Notes under the pieces: model-generated
Told to the model about the DNA's origin: nothing
Databases searched by the model: none
What the model saw: only the letters and a program-made list of their open reading frames with translations
Shown here: positions 1 to 6,538 of the stretch, piece by piece
How the letters are laid out: every line of letters starts with the position of its first letter
Position numbering within the stretch: position 1 is the first letter of the stretch
Origin: Hydrogenophaga sp.
Lineage (GTDB): Bacteria; Pseudomonadota; Gammaproteobacteria; Burkholderiales; Burkholderiaceae_C
DNA length: 7,440 bases
Reading direction: 5' to 3'
Assembly (NCBI GenBank): GCA_030684755.1
Contig: JAUXXN010000503.1
Span: 1-7,440, forward strand
Program-made: the position numbers and the translations under genes

Positions 1-67
1 GCCTCGCCTCTCGTCCGCCAGGGACTGAGAACCAAAAATAAAAGGCAAAAGCGAAACGCGTTTTCAT
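1..67 (-). CDS. possible start of an unidentified gene, cut by the left edge
   Basis: An ATG at 67-65 on the minus strand opens 22 codons without a stop up to the window edge. The peptide begins MKTRFAFAFYFWFSVPGG, a basic start followed by a hydrophobic aromatic-rich stretch that could be a signal peptide or membrane anchor. The ATG is preceded by TACATT and an 8-base spacer, the same arrangement seen before other genes here, and it lies about 50 bp beyond the tldD stop in the same direction. Nothing in the short peptide identifies a family. The sequence is locally A/T-richer than the neighbouring coding DNA, so this may simply be intergenic sequence open by chance. Confidence 0.25.
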   Translation of the reverse strand, partial: MKTRFAFAFYFWFSVPGGREAR

Positions 68-75
68 GGGTCGAC

Positions 76-81
76 AATGTA
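76..81 (-). promoter_or_regulatory. possible -10 element before the left-edge ORF
   Basis: The minus strand reads TACATT, then 8 bases, then ATG at 67. It matches the TAnnnT-spacer-start pattern of the better supported genes in this window, but no convincing -35 is seen and the downstream ORF is itself uncertain. Confidence 0.25.
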
Positions 82-116
82 GCACAGACGGTATGACGAC
101 CGACTTACAGCGCCCA

Positions 117-1577
117 TTAGGCGGTGCCGCCCACGGTCAAACCTTCAATGCGCAGGGTGGGCTGACCCACGCCCACAGGCACGCTCTGGCCTTCTTTGCC
201 GCAGGTGCCCACGCCGCTGTCGAGCTTCATGTCGTTGCCGATCATACTGACGCGTGTGAGCGAGTCGGGGCCGTTGCCCACCAAGGTGGCGCCCTTCACG
301 GGGTATTGAATCTGGCCGTTTTCCACCCAATAAGCTTGGCTGGCCGAAAATACAAATTTGCCGCTGGTTATATCCACCTGACCGCCGCCGAAGTTCACGG
401 CATACAGGCCCTTTTTGATGCTGGCCACAATTTCTTCGGGGTTTTTGTCGCCGCCCAGCATGTAGGTGTTGGTCATGCGCGGCATGGGGACGTGGGCATA
501 GCTTTCGCGCCGACCATTGCCGGTGGGCTTCACGCCCATCAGGCGCGCGTTCATCGAGTCCTGGATGTAACCGCGCAAAATACCGTCTTCAATCAGCACG
601 TTTTTCTGCGACGGATGGCCCTCGTCGTCCACGTTGAGCGAGCCCCGGCGGTCTGCGATGGTGCCGTCGTCCAACACCGTCACGCCCTTGGCCGCCACGC
701 GCTGGCCAATGCGCCCGGCAAAAGCGCTGGAGCCCTTTCGGTTGAAGTCTCCCTCCAGCCCGTGGCCCACGGCTTCGTGCAACAAAATGCCGGGCCAGCC
801 CGCGCCCAGCACCACCACCATTTCGCCTGCGGGCGCGGGGCGGGCGTCTAGGTTGGTCAACGCCGACGACACTGCTTCGTCCACATAGGTTTGCACCATG
901 GCTTCGTCAAAATAGGCCAAACCAAAACGCCCGCCGCCACCGGAAGAACCCACTTCACGGCGCCCTTTTTGCTCGGCAATCACCGTCACCGACAGGCGGA
1001 TCAGCGGGCGCACATCGGCGGCCAGGGTGCCGTCGGCGCGGGCCACCAGCACCACGTCGTATTCGCTGGCCAGCCCGGCCATGACTTGCACCACACGCGG
1101 GTCTTTGGCCTTGGCCATGCGCTCCACCTGCTCCAGCAAGGCCACCTTGGCGGTGCTGTCGAGCGTACTGATCGGGTCCAAGCCCGGGTACAGCGAACGC
1201 GATTTGGCCACTTTGGTGGTTGGCTTGCGCACCCTGCGGCCCTGCCCTTGGGCCGATATGGAGCGCACGGTGTGCGCCGCATCGATCAAAGAATCCCAAG
1301 ACAGATCGTCCGAATAGGCAAAAGCCGTTTTTTCGCCGCTGACGGCGCGCACGCCCACGCCCTGGTCGATACTGAAGCTGCCGGTTTTGACGATGCCCTC
1401 TTCCAGGCTCCAGCCCTCGCTGCGGGTGTACTGAAAGTACAGGTCTGCGTCGTCCACACCGTGCGACATGATGTCGCCCAGAGCGCGCTGCAGGTGCGCG
1501 GTGGTCAAGCCATAGGGGTCGAGCAGAAGGCTCTGGGCGCTGGCCAGTCGGGCCAAGGTGGGTTCACGTGCAATCAT
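117..1577 (-). CDS. tldD: metalloprotease TldD (PmbA/TldD, peptidase U62 family)
   Basis: This encodes a 486-residue protein, close to the usual TldD length of about 480. TldD is a cytoplasmic metalloprotease which, with PmbA (TldE), trims unfolded or modified peptides; in E. coli the pair matures microcin B17 and degrades the antitoxin CcdA. The zinc-site motif HEAVGHGLEGD is at about residues 267-277, giving His267, Glu268 and His272 as HExxxH. The C-terminal segment has the family's conserved Cys at about 459 (SGVGTCGKEGQ). Other TldD-type stretches are LEEGIVKTGSFSIDQGVGVR near residue 60 and SYAHVPMPRMTNTYM near 359. An in-frame ATG at 1631 would add 18 residues, but I prefer 1577: the longer peptide (MRKTLPSAPLSSPSYNGA) is not family-like, and a -10 element lies 6 bases before 1577. 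No pmbA is visible here. It lies downstream of rodA in the same direction, 77 bp away. Confidence 0.95.
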   Translation of the reverse strand: MIAREPTLARLASAQSLLLDPYGLTTAHLQRALGDIMSHGVDDADLYFQYTRSEGWSLEEGIVKTGSFSIDQGVGVRAVSGEKTAFAYSDDLSWDSLIDAAHTVRSISAQGQGRRVRKPTTKVAKSRSLYPGLDPISTLDSTAKVALLEQVERMAKAKDPRVVQVMAGLASEYDVVLVARADGTLAADVRPLIRLSVTVIAEQKGRREVGSSGGGGRFGLAYFDEAMVQTYVDEAVSSALTNLDARPAPAGEMVVVLGAGWPGILLHEAVGHGLEGDFNRKGSSAFAGRIGQRVAAKGVTVLDDGTIADRRGSLNVDDEGHPSQKNVLIEDGILRGYIQDSMNARLMGVKPTGNGRRESYAHVPMPRMTNTYMLGGDKNPEEIVASIKKGLYAVNFGGGQVDITSGKFVFSASQAYWVENGQIQYPVKGATLVGNGPDSLTRVSMIGNDMKLDSGVGTCGKEGQSVPVGVGQPTLRIEGLTVGGTA

Positions 1578-1583
1578 GGCGCC

Positions 1584-1589
1584 ATTGTA
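1584..1589 (-). promoter_or_regulatory. -10 element of a probable leaderless tldD promoter
   Basis: The minus strand reads TACAAT, then GGCGCC, then the ATG at 1577. A transcript starting about 7 bases after the hexamer would begin at or next to the start codon. No Shine-Dalgarno sequence precedes that ATG and no good -35 lies at 16-18 bp. The placement supports the 1577 start over 1631, since the hexamer lies inside the longer reading frame. Confidence 0.5.
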
Positions 1590-1654
1590 AGAAGGACTGG
1601 AGAGGGGCGCCGAGGGCAAGGTCTTGCGCACCGCATCTGTGCAGCACCCAGCGT

Positions 1655-2809
1655 TCAGGACTGCATCAGCCGCTTGGACTTGGCAATCGACATCAACATG
1701 CCCAGCCCTACGCCCAGGGTGATCATGGCCGTGCCGCCATAGCTCACGAAAGGCAGCGGCACACCCACAACTGGCAAAATGCCGCTGACCATGCCCATGT
1801 TGACAAAGGCGTACACAAAAATATTGAGCGTGAGCGCCCCTGCTAGCAACCGAGAGAACAAAGTGGGCGCTTCTAGGGCAATCATGAGGCCACGCACCAC
1901 CAGGAAAATGAAAATTGCCATAAGTCCCAGAACGCCCATCAAGCCAAATTCTTCAGAAAATGCGGCATAAATAAAGTCGGTGGTGCGCTCGGGGATGAAT
2001 TCAAGGTGCGTCTGTGTACCCTGCATGAAGCCTTTGCCCCACACACCGCCTGACCCGATAGCGATCATGCCCTGGATGATGTGAAAGCCCTTGCCCAGGG
2101 GGTCTTTGGACGGGTCCAGCAGTGTGCATACCCGCTGGCGTTGGTATTCGCGAAGAACTTTCCAGTCGACATCAGGGGCGCACCATTGGGGCTCCATCAC
2201 AATCAGCACAATGATGCCCACCGCTCCAACGAGCATGGGTGGGATGATTAGCTTCCAACTTAAACCAGCAAAAAAGATCACAAACAAGCCCGAAGCCACC
2301 ACCAGCAGGGTGGTGCCCAAGTCGGGCTGTTTCAAAATGAGCACAGCAGGCACCGCCAGCAGCAAGCCGGCCACCGCAAAATCCAGGGACTTCAACTGGC
2401 CTTCGCGGCGCTGGAACCACCAGGCCAGCATCAGCGGCATGGCAATTTTGAGCAATTCACTTGGTTGAATCACGACGCCCATATTGAGCCAGCGCTGCGC
2501 CCCTTTTTTCTCAATGCCGAACAGCTCAACCCCCAGGAGCAACAGGACGCCCAACACATACATTGGCACAGCGACGGCCAGCAGCCGTTGAGGCGGCACT
2601 TGCGCCACCAAAAACAAAACACCAGCGGCAAGCAACATGTTTCGACCATGGGTTGTAAACCGCGTTCCGTGGTCAAAACCCACCGAATACATGGTTATGA
2701 GACCCAACCCCGCCAGCAGTAACACCGCCAGCACCAAGGGACCATCAAACCCCTGAAAAATGGGTGCAATGCGTTGTAAAGGGTTGGGTTTATCGAAGGC
2801 GGTGGACAT
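1655..2809 (-). CDS. rodA: rod shape-determining protein RodA (SEDS peptidoglycan glycosyltransferase)
   Basis: This is a 384-residue polytopic membrane protein, typical in length for RodA (about 370-380). SEDS proteins polymerise glycan strands from lipid II; RodA works with the transpeptidase PBP2 in the elongasome that builds the lateral wall. Family motifs visible are WLNMGVVIQPSELLK at 107-121, QPDLGT at 161-166, GKGFMQGTQTHLEFIPERTT at 258-277 followed directly by Asp278, the position of the essential SEDS aspartate, and PLPFVSYGGT at 351-360. Hydrophobic segments recur along the chain, with one large periplasmic loop at about 207-283 as expected. The start at 2809 follows GATAAT plus 6 bases. 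Its upstream neighbour is a divergent hydrolase gene, so no mrdA or mreBCD precedes it. By eye the gene is less GC-rich than its neighbours (bases 2221-2280 are 28/60 G+C, against 39/60 at 4321-4380 in the RNB gene). FtsW is the alternative, but the PERTTDFIYA context and short N-terminus favour RodA. Confidence 0.95.
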   Translation of the reverse strand: MSTAFDKPNPLQRIAPIFQGFDGPLVLAVLLLAGLGLITMYSVGFDHGTRFTTHGRNMLLAAGVLFLVAQVPPQRLLAVAVPMYVLGVLLLLGVELFGIEKKGAQRWLNMGVVIQPSELLKIAMPLMLAWWFQRREGQLKSLDFAVAGLLLAVPAVLILKQPDLGTTLLVVASGLFVIFFAGLSWKLIIPPMLVGAVGIIVLIVMEPQWCAPDVDWKVLREYQRQRVCTLLDPSKDPLGKGFHIIQGMIAIGSGGVWGKGFMQGTQTHLEFIPERTTDFIYAAFSEEFGLMGVLGLMAIFIFLVVRGLMIALEAPTLFSRLLAGALTLNIFVYAFVNMGMVSGILPVVGVPLPFVSYGGTAMITLGVGLGMLMSIAKSKRLMQS

Positions 2810-2815
2810 TCCTCA

Positions 2816-2821
2816 ATTATC
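2816..2821 (-). promoter_or_regulatory. -10 element of a probable leaderless rodA promoter
   Basis: The minus strand reads GATAAT, then TGAGGA, then the ATG at 2809. The hexamer is one base from TATAAT and would place transcription initiation at about the start codon. The GAGGA in the spacer resembles a Shine-Dalgarno core but lies directly against the ATG, too close to work normally. No clear -35 is seen at standard spacing. Confidence 0.55.
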
Positions 2822-2885
2822 CCGCGCCAAATCAATATCTGAATTTCCCTGTCCTCACACCCTGCGCTGGGGCATTTTGCCTGCG

Positions 2886-2891
2886 TATCAT
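2886..2891 (+). promoter_or_regulatory. -10 element of a probable leaderless hydrolase promoter
   Basis: TATCAT is followed by 7 bases and the ATG at 2899. It faces away from the rodA hexamer at 2816-2821, so the 88-bp region 2810-2898 holds two divergent promoters. The ATG at 2890 overlaps this hexamer, which argues for 2899 as the start. No -35 of quality is seen. Confidence 0.45.
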
Positions 2892-2898
2892 GGCGCTC

Positions 2899-3507
2899 AT
2901 GACCACGACCCACCTGCTCTACCTGCACGGTTTTCGCTCGTCGCCCCAGTCTATGAAGGCGCAAAAAGTGGCCGCCCGGGTGGCCGCGCAGCACCCGGGC
3001 GCGGTGTGGTGGTGTCCGCAGCTACCGCCCTCGCCCGCCCAAGCCATGGCGATGGTCATGCAGGGTACGGCCCACTGGCCGCGCAGCGCCATGGCTGTGG
3101 TGGGATCTTCGCTGGGTGGGTTTTATGCCCGCTGGCTGGCCCTGCAAAACGGCTGCCGCGCTGTGCTGCTGAACCCGGCTGCGCACCCGGCGCGCGATTT
3201 GGGCCGCTACATCGGCGAACAAACCCACTGGCACAACCCGCAGCAAAACTTTTTCTTTCAGCCCGACTATGTTGACGAACTGCGCACGCTAGAGCACGAC
3301 ATCGCCCGCCTGGCCGCGCAACAACCCGCCAAACCCGCGCAGCAGTTCGCCATTGTGGCGCAGGGCGACGAGGTGCTGGACTGGCGTGAAATGCAAGCGT
3401 TTTGCGCCGGAGGTGTGGTGCGTCTGCTGCCGGGGAGCGACCACGCCATCAGCGACTTTGATGATCACATCGACGCCATGTTCAATTTCCTGCACCTCGC
3501 GGACTGA
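2899..3507 (+). CDS. YqiA/YcfP-type alpha/beta-fold hydrolase (esterase)
   Basis: This encodes 202 residues, close to E. coli YqiA (about 193). It is a compact single-domain alpha/beta hydrolase, likely a cytoplasmic esterase or thioesterase whose natural substrate is unknown. The N-terminal strand and oxyanion region read LLYLHGFRSSPQS (6-18). The nucleophile elbow is GSSLGG at 69-74 with Ser71 as nucleophile. The acid is probably Asp157 in QGDEVLDWR and the base His182 in GSDHAISDF, completing the triad in the usual order. There is no signal peptide. The reading frame extends upstream to 2764, but that would overlap rodA and add non-family sequence; ATG codons at 2890 and 2899 are both possible, and the second has better -10 spacing. 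It lies 41 bp upstream of the RNB gene, which appears to have its own promoter. The family is clear; the specific role is not. Confidence 0.87.
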   Translation: MTTTHLLYLHGFRSSPQSMKAQKVAARVAAQHPGAVWWCPQLPPSPAQAMAMVMQGTAHWPRSAMAVVGSSLGGFYARWLALQNGCRAVLLNPAAHPARDLGRYIGEQTHWHNPQQNFFFQPDYVDELRTLEHDIARLAAQQPAKPAQQFAIVAQGDEVLDWREMQAFCAGGVVRLLPGSDHAISDFDDHIDAMFNFLHLAD

Positions 3508-3535
3508 GATCGAAAGGCGAAAACCGCCCGCATGG

Positions 3536-3541
3536 GACAAT
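3536..3541 (+). promoter_or_regulatory. -10 element of a probable leaderless RNB-gene promoter
   Basis: GACAAT is followed by CTCGCCC and the ATG at 3549. A TG dinucleotide at 3533-3534, one base before the hexamer, makes it resemble an extended -10, which can partly replace a -35. No Shine-Dalgarno sequence precedes the start. Confidence 0.5.
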
Positions 3542-3548
3542 CTCGCCC

Positions 3549-5618
3549 ATGTACATTTTGTTTGACGAAGCCGGTAAATTGCTGACCGGTCGCCTCCTGT
3601 CTGAGGCTGAAAGCTCCCTTCAGGTCGAGCTCGATTCCGGTAAGCGCGTGAAGGTCAAGGCGGCCAACGCCTTGCTGCGCTTTGAAAAACCCGCACCGAG
3701 CCAGCTCATGCCCGCCGCCACCGCGCTGGCCGAGAGCATGGAGCTGGAAATGGCTTACGAGTTTGCCCCGGAAGACGAGTTCGGCTTTGCCGACTTGGCA
3801 CGCGAGTACTTCAGCGCCAACGCGGGCACCGAACAGCAGGTGGCGGCACTGCTGTGTCTACACGGTTCACCGCATTACTTTCGCCGCGCAGGCAAAGGCC
3901 GCTACAAAAAAGCGCCCGCCGACATCTTGGCGCAGGCGCTGGCCGCGATTGAAAAGAAGAAACAGGTACAGGCACAAATTGAAACCTGGGCTGGCGAACT
4001 GGTTAACGGCCAATGCCCGCAACCGGTGCTCCAGCAGCTGTACAAAATTTTGTTCAAGCCCGACAAAAACGCGCCCGAATACAAAGCCGTGGTGGAGGCT
4101 GCCCGCAACAGCCACACCGCCCCACTGGCGTTGTTGCAAAACGCGGGCGCCATCAGCAGCGCCTACCAATTCCACTGGCAGCGCTTTTTGTTTGACCAGT
4201 TCCCCAAAGGCACCGGTTTTCCGGCACTGCAAGCTCCCAGCATTGCCGACGAACTGCCCCTGGCGCCGGTGCAGGCGTTCTCCATTGACGACTCGCACAC
4301 CACCGAAATCGACGACGCGCTCTCGGTACAAGGACTGGGCACGGGCACCGTCACGCTGGGCATTCACATTGCCGCGCCAGGCCTGGCGGTGCTGCCCGAC
4401 GGCCCGATAGACCAGGTGGCGCGCAACCGCCTGTCCACGGTGTACATGCCGGGCCACAAAATCACCATGCTGCCCGACGAGGTGGTGCAGGCCTACACGC
4501 TCGAAGCAGGGCGCGACTGCCCAGCCCTGTCGCTGTATGTGACGCTGGACGAAGCCACGCTGACCATTCAAGACCGGCGCACTGCGCTGGAACGTGTGCC
4601 GATTGCCCACAACCTGCGCCACGACAAGCTGGACACCGTTATCACCGAAGAATGGCTGAACGGCGCAGCCCCCGCCAGCGAGGCCCTTGTTGAAGCGCAC
4701 ATTGAAGCGCTGCAACCCCAGTTGGCCTTCATCTTCAGGCTGGCGCGCCACCTGAAAGCGCAGCGCGAGGTGGTGCGCGGCAAGCCCGAAAACTTCTCGC
4801 GGCCCGACTACACCTTCCGCCTCGAAGGCGTCTCGGGCAGCGAGCCTGCGGGCCATGAGACGGTGGTCATTGGCACGCGCCAGCGCGGTGCGCCGCTGGA
4901 CCTGATGGTGGCCGAGGCCATGATTCTGGCCAACAGCAGCTGGGGACAGTGGCTTGCCGAATGCGGCGTTCCTGGCATCTACCGCAGCCAGGCCAGCCTG
5001 CAGCCGGGCGTGAAGGTGCGCATGGGCACCAAGGCGCAACCGCACGCAGGCATTGGCGTGCCAAGCTACGCTTGGAGCACCTCGCCGCTGCGCCGCTATG
5101 TGGACATGGTCAACCAGTGGCAGATCATTGCTTGCGTGCGCCACGGAAAAACCGCTGCGCTGGCTGCACCTTTCAAGCCCAAAGACGCGCAATTGTTTGC
5201 GGTGATCAGCGCGTTTGACGCGGCCTACACCGCCTACAACGGCTTCCAGAACGGCATGGAGCGTTACTGGACGCTGCAATACCTGAAGCAAAACAACATT
5301 GGCGAACTGACCGCCACCCTGTTCAAAGACAACCTGGTGCGCGCCGACAACCTGCCCTTGGTGCTGCCGGTGATGGGTGCCGATGGCCAGCCTCGCGGCG
5401 CCCATGTGCGTGTGCGGCTGGGCGCGGTGGACGACATCACGCTGGATATTCACGGCACGGTGGTCGAACGCCTGGACCTGCCGGGAGAAGACCTTGCCGA
5501 TGACAGCAGCGATTCGGGTGAAGACGACGAAGCGCTGGCGACACCGCTGGCTCTAGCGATTGAGGTGGACGAGATAAGCCCACAGACCGATGAGCTGCCT
5601 GCTGACAACGCCAGCTGA
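3549..5618 (+). CDS. RNB-domain exoribonuclease (RNase II/RNase R superfamily)
   Basis: This is a 689-residue protein, between E. coli RNase II (about 644) and RNase R (about 813). RNB enzymes degrade single-stranded RNA processively from the 3' end with two metal ions. Residues 1-46 form a short beta-rich head; 47-230 are a mostly helical region without an obvious cold-shock domain. The catalytic RNB domain spans about 240-525. Its metal motif reads SIDDSHTTEIDDAL (245-258), with Asp247, Asp255 and Asp256 in register but Glu253 where RNase II has the second Asp. The RNA-binding signature TSPLRRYVDM is at 511-520. Residues 583-640 stand where an S1 domain is expected but look reduced or divergent. 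The last 48 residues hold 16 acidic residues and no Lys, Arg or His. It probably belongs to a distinct RNB branch, not classical rnb or rnr, so I give no symbol. The ATG at 3549 follows a -10-like element. Confidence 0.92.
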   Translation: MYILFDEAGKLLTGRLLSEAESSLQVELDSGKRVKVKAANALLRFEKPAPSQLMPAATALAESMELEMAYEFAPEDEFGFADLAREYFSANAGTEQQVAALLCLHGSPHYFRRAGKGRYKKAPADILAQALAAIEKKKQVQAQIETWAGELVNGQCPQPVLQQLYKILFKPDKNAPEYKAVVEAARNSHTAPLALLQNAGAISSAYQFHWQRFLFDQFPKGTGFPALQAPSIADELPLAPVQAFSIDDSHTTEIDDALSVQGLGTGTVTLGIHIAAPGLAVLPDGPIDQVARNRLSTVYMPGHKITMLPDEVVQAYTLEAGRDCPALSLYVTLDEATLTIQDRRTALERVPIAHNLRHDKLDTVITEEWLNGAAPASEALVEAHIEALQPQLAFIFRLARHLKAQREVVRGKPENFSRPDYTFRLEGVSGSEPAGHETVVIGTRQRGAPLDLMVAEAMILANSSWGQWLAECGVPGIYRSQASLQPGVKVRMGTKAQPHAGIGVPSYAWSTSPLRRYVDMVNQWQIIACVRHGKTAALAAPFKPKDAQLFAVISAFDAAYTAYNGFQNGMERYWTLQYLKQNNIGELTATLFKDNLVRADNLPLVLPVMGADGQPRGAHVRVRLGAVDDITLDIHGTVVERLDLPGEDLADDSSDSGEDDEALATPLALAIEVDEISPQTDELPADNAS

Positions 5619-5647
5619 GAACGGTCAGCGCCCCAACCCCCAACCCC

Positions 5648-5653
5648 GATAAT
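5648..5653 (+). promoter_or_regulatory. -10 element of the tonB-like/mtgA operon promoter
   Basis: GATAAT is followed by GCGGGT and the GTG at 5660, in a C-rich 41-bp gap after the RNB stop. The hexamer matches the one before rodA, with the same 6-base spacer. No -35 of quality and no Shine-Dalgarno sequence are seen. It supports the GTG start and a separate transcript for this gene and mtgA. Confidence 0.5.
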
Positions 5654-5659
5654 GCGGGT

Positions 5660-6526
5660 GTGAAACCAGCCCTGACGCTCCTCAAAAAAATAAGCACGCT
5701 ACAGCTGTCGCTGGGCGTGTCCATCGCTGTGCACGCAGCCTTGCTGACGGTGCGCTTTGTCGATCCCGAAGGTTTTAACCGCGTGTTTCAGGACACGCCG
5801 CTGGAAGTGATTTTGGTCAATGCCAAAAGCGATGAGCGTCCAGAACAAGCCAAAGCCATTGCCCAGGCATCGCTTGCTGGCGGCGGCGAGGCGACCACAG
5901 GCCGAGCCACCTCCCCCTTGCCGCCCAACACGCAAGTGCGCCTTGGCGACACCACCGAAGAAGACGAACAGCGGATTGAAGCGCTCAAAAAGCAGCAAAA
6001 CTACATCTTGGCGCAGGTTCGCCAGCAGCTGGCGAACCTGCCGCCACCTGACTTGGGCGCTCTGAGCACCCATCCGGCGGCGATTGAGCGGGAGCAAAAA
6101 CGCCAAGCTCTGATCAAAATCCTGGCCGAGATTGAAAAACGCATCAACGAAGAAAACGCCCGCCCCAAGAAGCGCTACATCAGCCCGGCCACGCGGGAAG
6201 AGGTTTATGCCATTTACTACGACGCGCTGCGCCGCAAGATTGAAGACCGTGGCACCAGCAACTTCCCGGAGGCTGGGGGCCGCAAACTCTACGGCGAGCT
6301 CACCATGATCATCACCATCAACCACACAGGCAACGTCCTGAACACCGAAGTGGTTCAACCCTCGAACAATGCCACGCTGGACCGCCGGGCCCAGGCCATC
6401 GTCCGCGGACTTGAATTTGGCCGTTTCAGTGATGCCATGCGCCGCCAGGCCGACCAGATCGTGGTGGTGTCGCGCTTTCGCTTCACGCGCGATGAAACGC
6501 TGAAGACCCAACTCTCCAGCCAGTAA
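5660..6526 (+). CDS. TonB C-terminal-domain envelope protein (TonB/TolA-like)
   Basis: This encodes 288 residues starting at GTG. Residues 1-11 are basic, and about 12-32 form one hydrophobic segment (LQLSLGVSIAVHAALLTVRF), which gives an N-in anchor of the TonB type. The periplasmic part has a low-complexity Gly/Ala/Thr stretch at 69-90, a highly charged, probably coiled-coil helix at about 98-170, and a C-terminal domain at about 178-277. The stretch GELTMIITINHTGNVLNTEV (212-231) followed by a variant of the TonB/TolA ending (RAQAIVRGLEFGRF, 243-256, and VVVSRFRF) identifies the fold. TonB proteins pass inner-membrane proton-motive energy to outer-membrane receptors, but this one lacks the Pro-Glu/Pro-Lys repeat of classical TonB, and no exbB, exbD or receptor gene is nearby. 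It may serve a structural or wall-linked role instead. It lies 12 bp upstream of mtgA, so the two are probably co-transcribed. Confidence 0.85.
   Translation: MKPALTLLKKISTLQLSLGVSIAVHAALLTVRFVDPEGFNRVFQDTPLEVILVNAKSDERPEQAKAIAQASLAGGGEATTGRATSPLPPNTQVRLGDTTEEDEQRIEALKKQQNYILAQVRQQLANLPPPDLGALSTHPAAIEREQKRQALIKILAEIEKRINEENARPKKRYISPATREEVYAIYYDALRRKIEDRGTSNFPEAGGRKLYGELTMIITINHTGNVLNTEVVQPSNNATLDRRAQAIVRGLEFGRFSDAMRRQADQIVVVSRFRFTRDETLKTQLSSQ
6013..6041. repeat. perfect 13-bp inverted repeat with 3-base loop inside the tonB-like gene
   Basis: The left arm GCAGGTTCGCCAG (6013-6025) and right arm CTGGCGAACCTGC (6029-6041) are exact reverse complements around CAG. In the RNA this would be a very stable hairpin. 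It lies in the coding sequence, over the codons for QVRQQLANL at about residues 119-127 in the charged helix. No T-run follows, so it does not look like an intrinsic terminator. Confidence 0.85.
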
Positions 6527-6538
6527 AACCGTCCCGCC

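Noticed and set aside
54..63. 10-bp palindrome AAACGCGTTT near the left edge
   Set aside because: It is short, and a hairpin would have no workable loop or adjoining T-run in a convincing terminator layout. Chance is likely.
66..1742. Two long plus-strand frames (66-851 and 891-1742) opposite tldD
   Set aside because: Both are antisense to tldD, His/Ala/Gly-rich and without recognisable domains; these are shadows.
2764..2898. Longer N-terminus for the hydrolase, starting at 2764
   Set aside because: It would overlap the rodA start and divergent promoter region and add 45 residues unlike the family, which begins just before LLYLHGF.
3508..3548. Terminator between the hydrolase and RNB genes
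   Set aside because: No GC-rich stem followed by a T-run is present in the 41-bp gap.
3867..5453. 528-codon open frame on the minus strand across the RNB gene
   Set aside because: It is fully antisense to a clearly identified exoribonuclease. Its composition (rich in His, Gln, Arg, Val, Ala) is typical of a codon-bias shadow in high-GC DNA, and no family motif is visible.
5643..5659. Small dyad (ACCC...GGGT) around the -10 of the tonB-like gene as a possible operator
   Set aside because: Only four base pairs match, in a C-rich stretch; too weak to call an operator.
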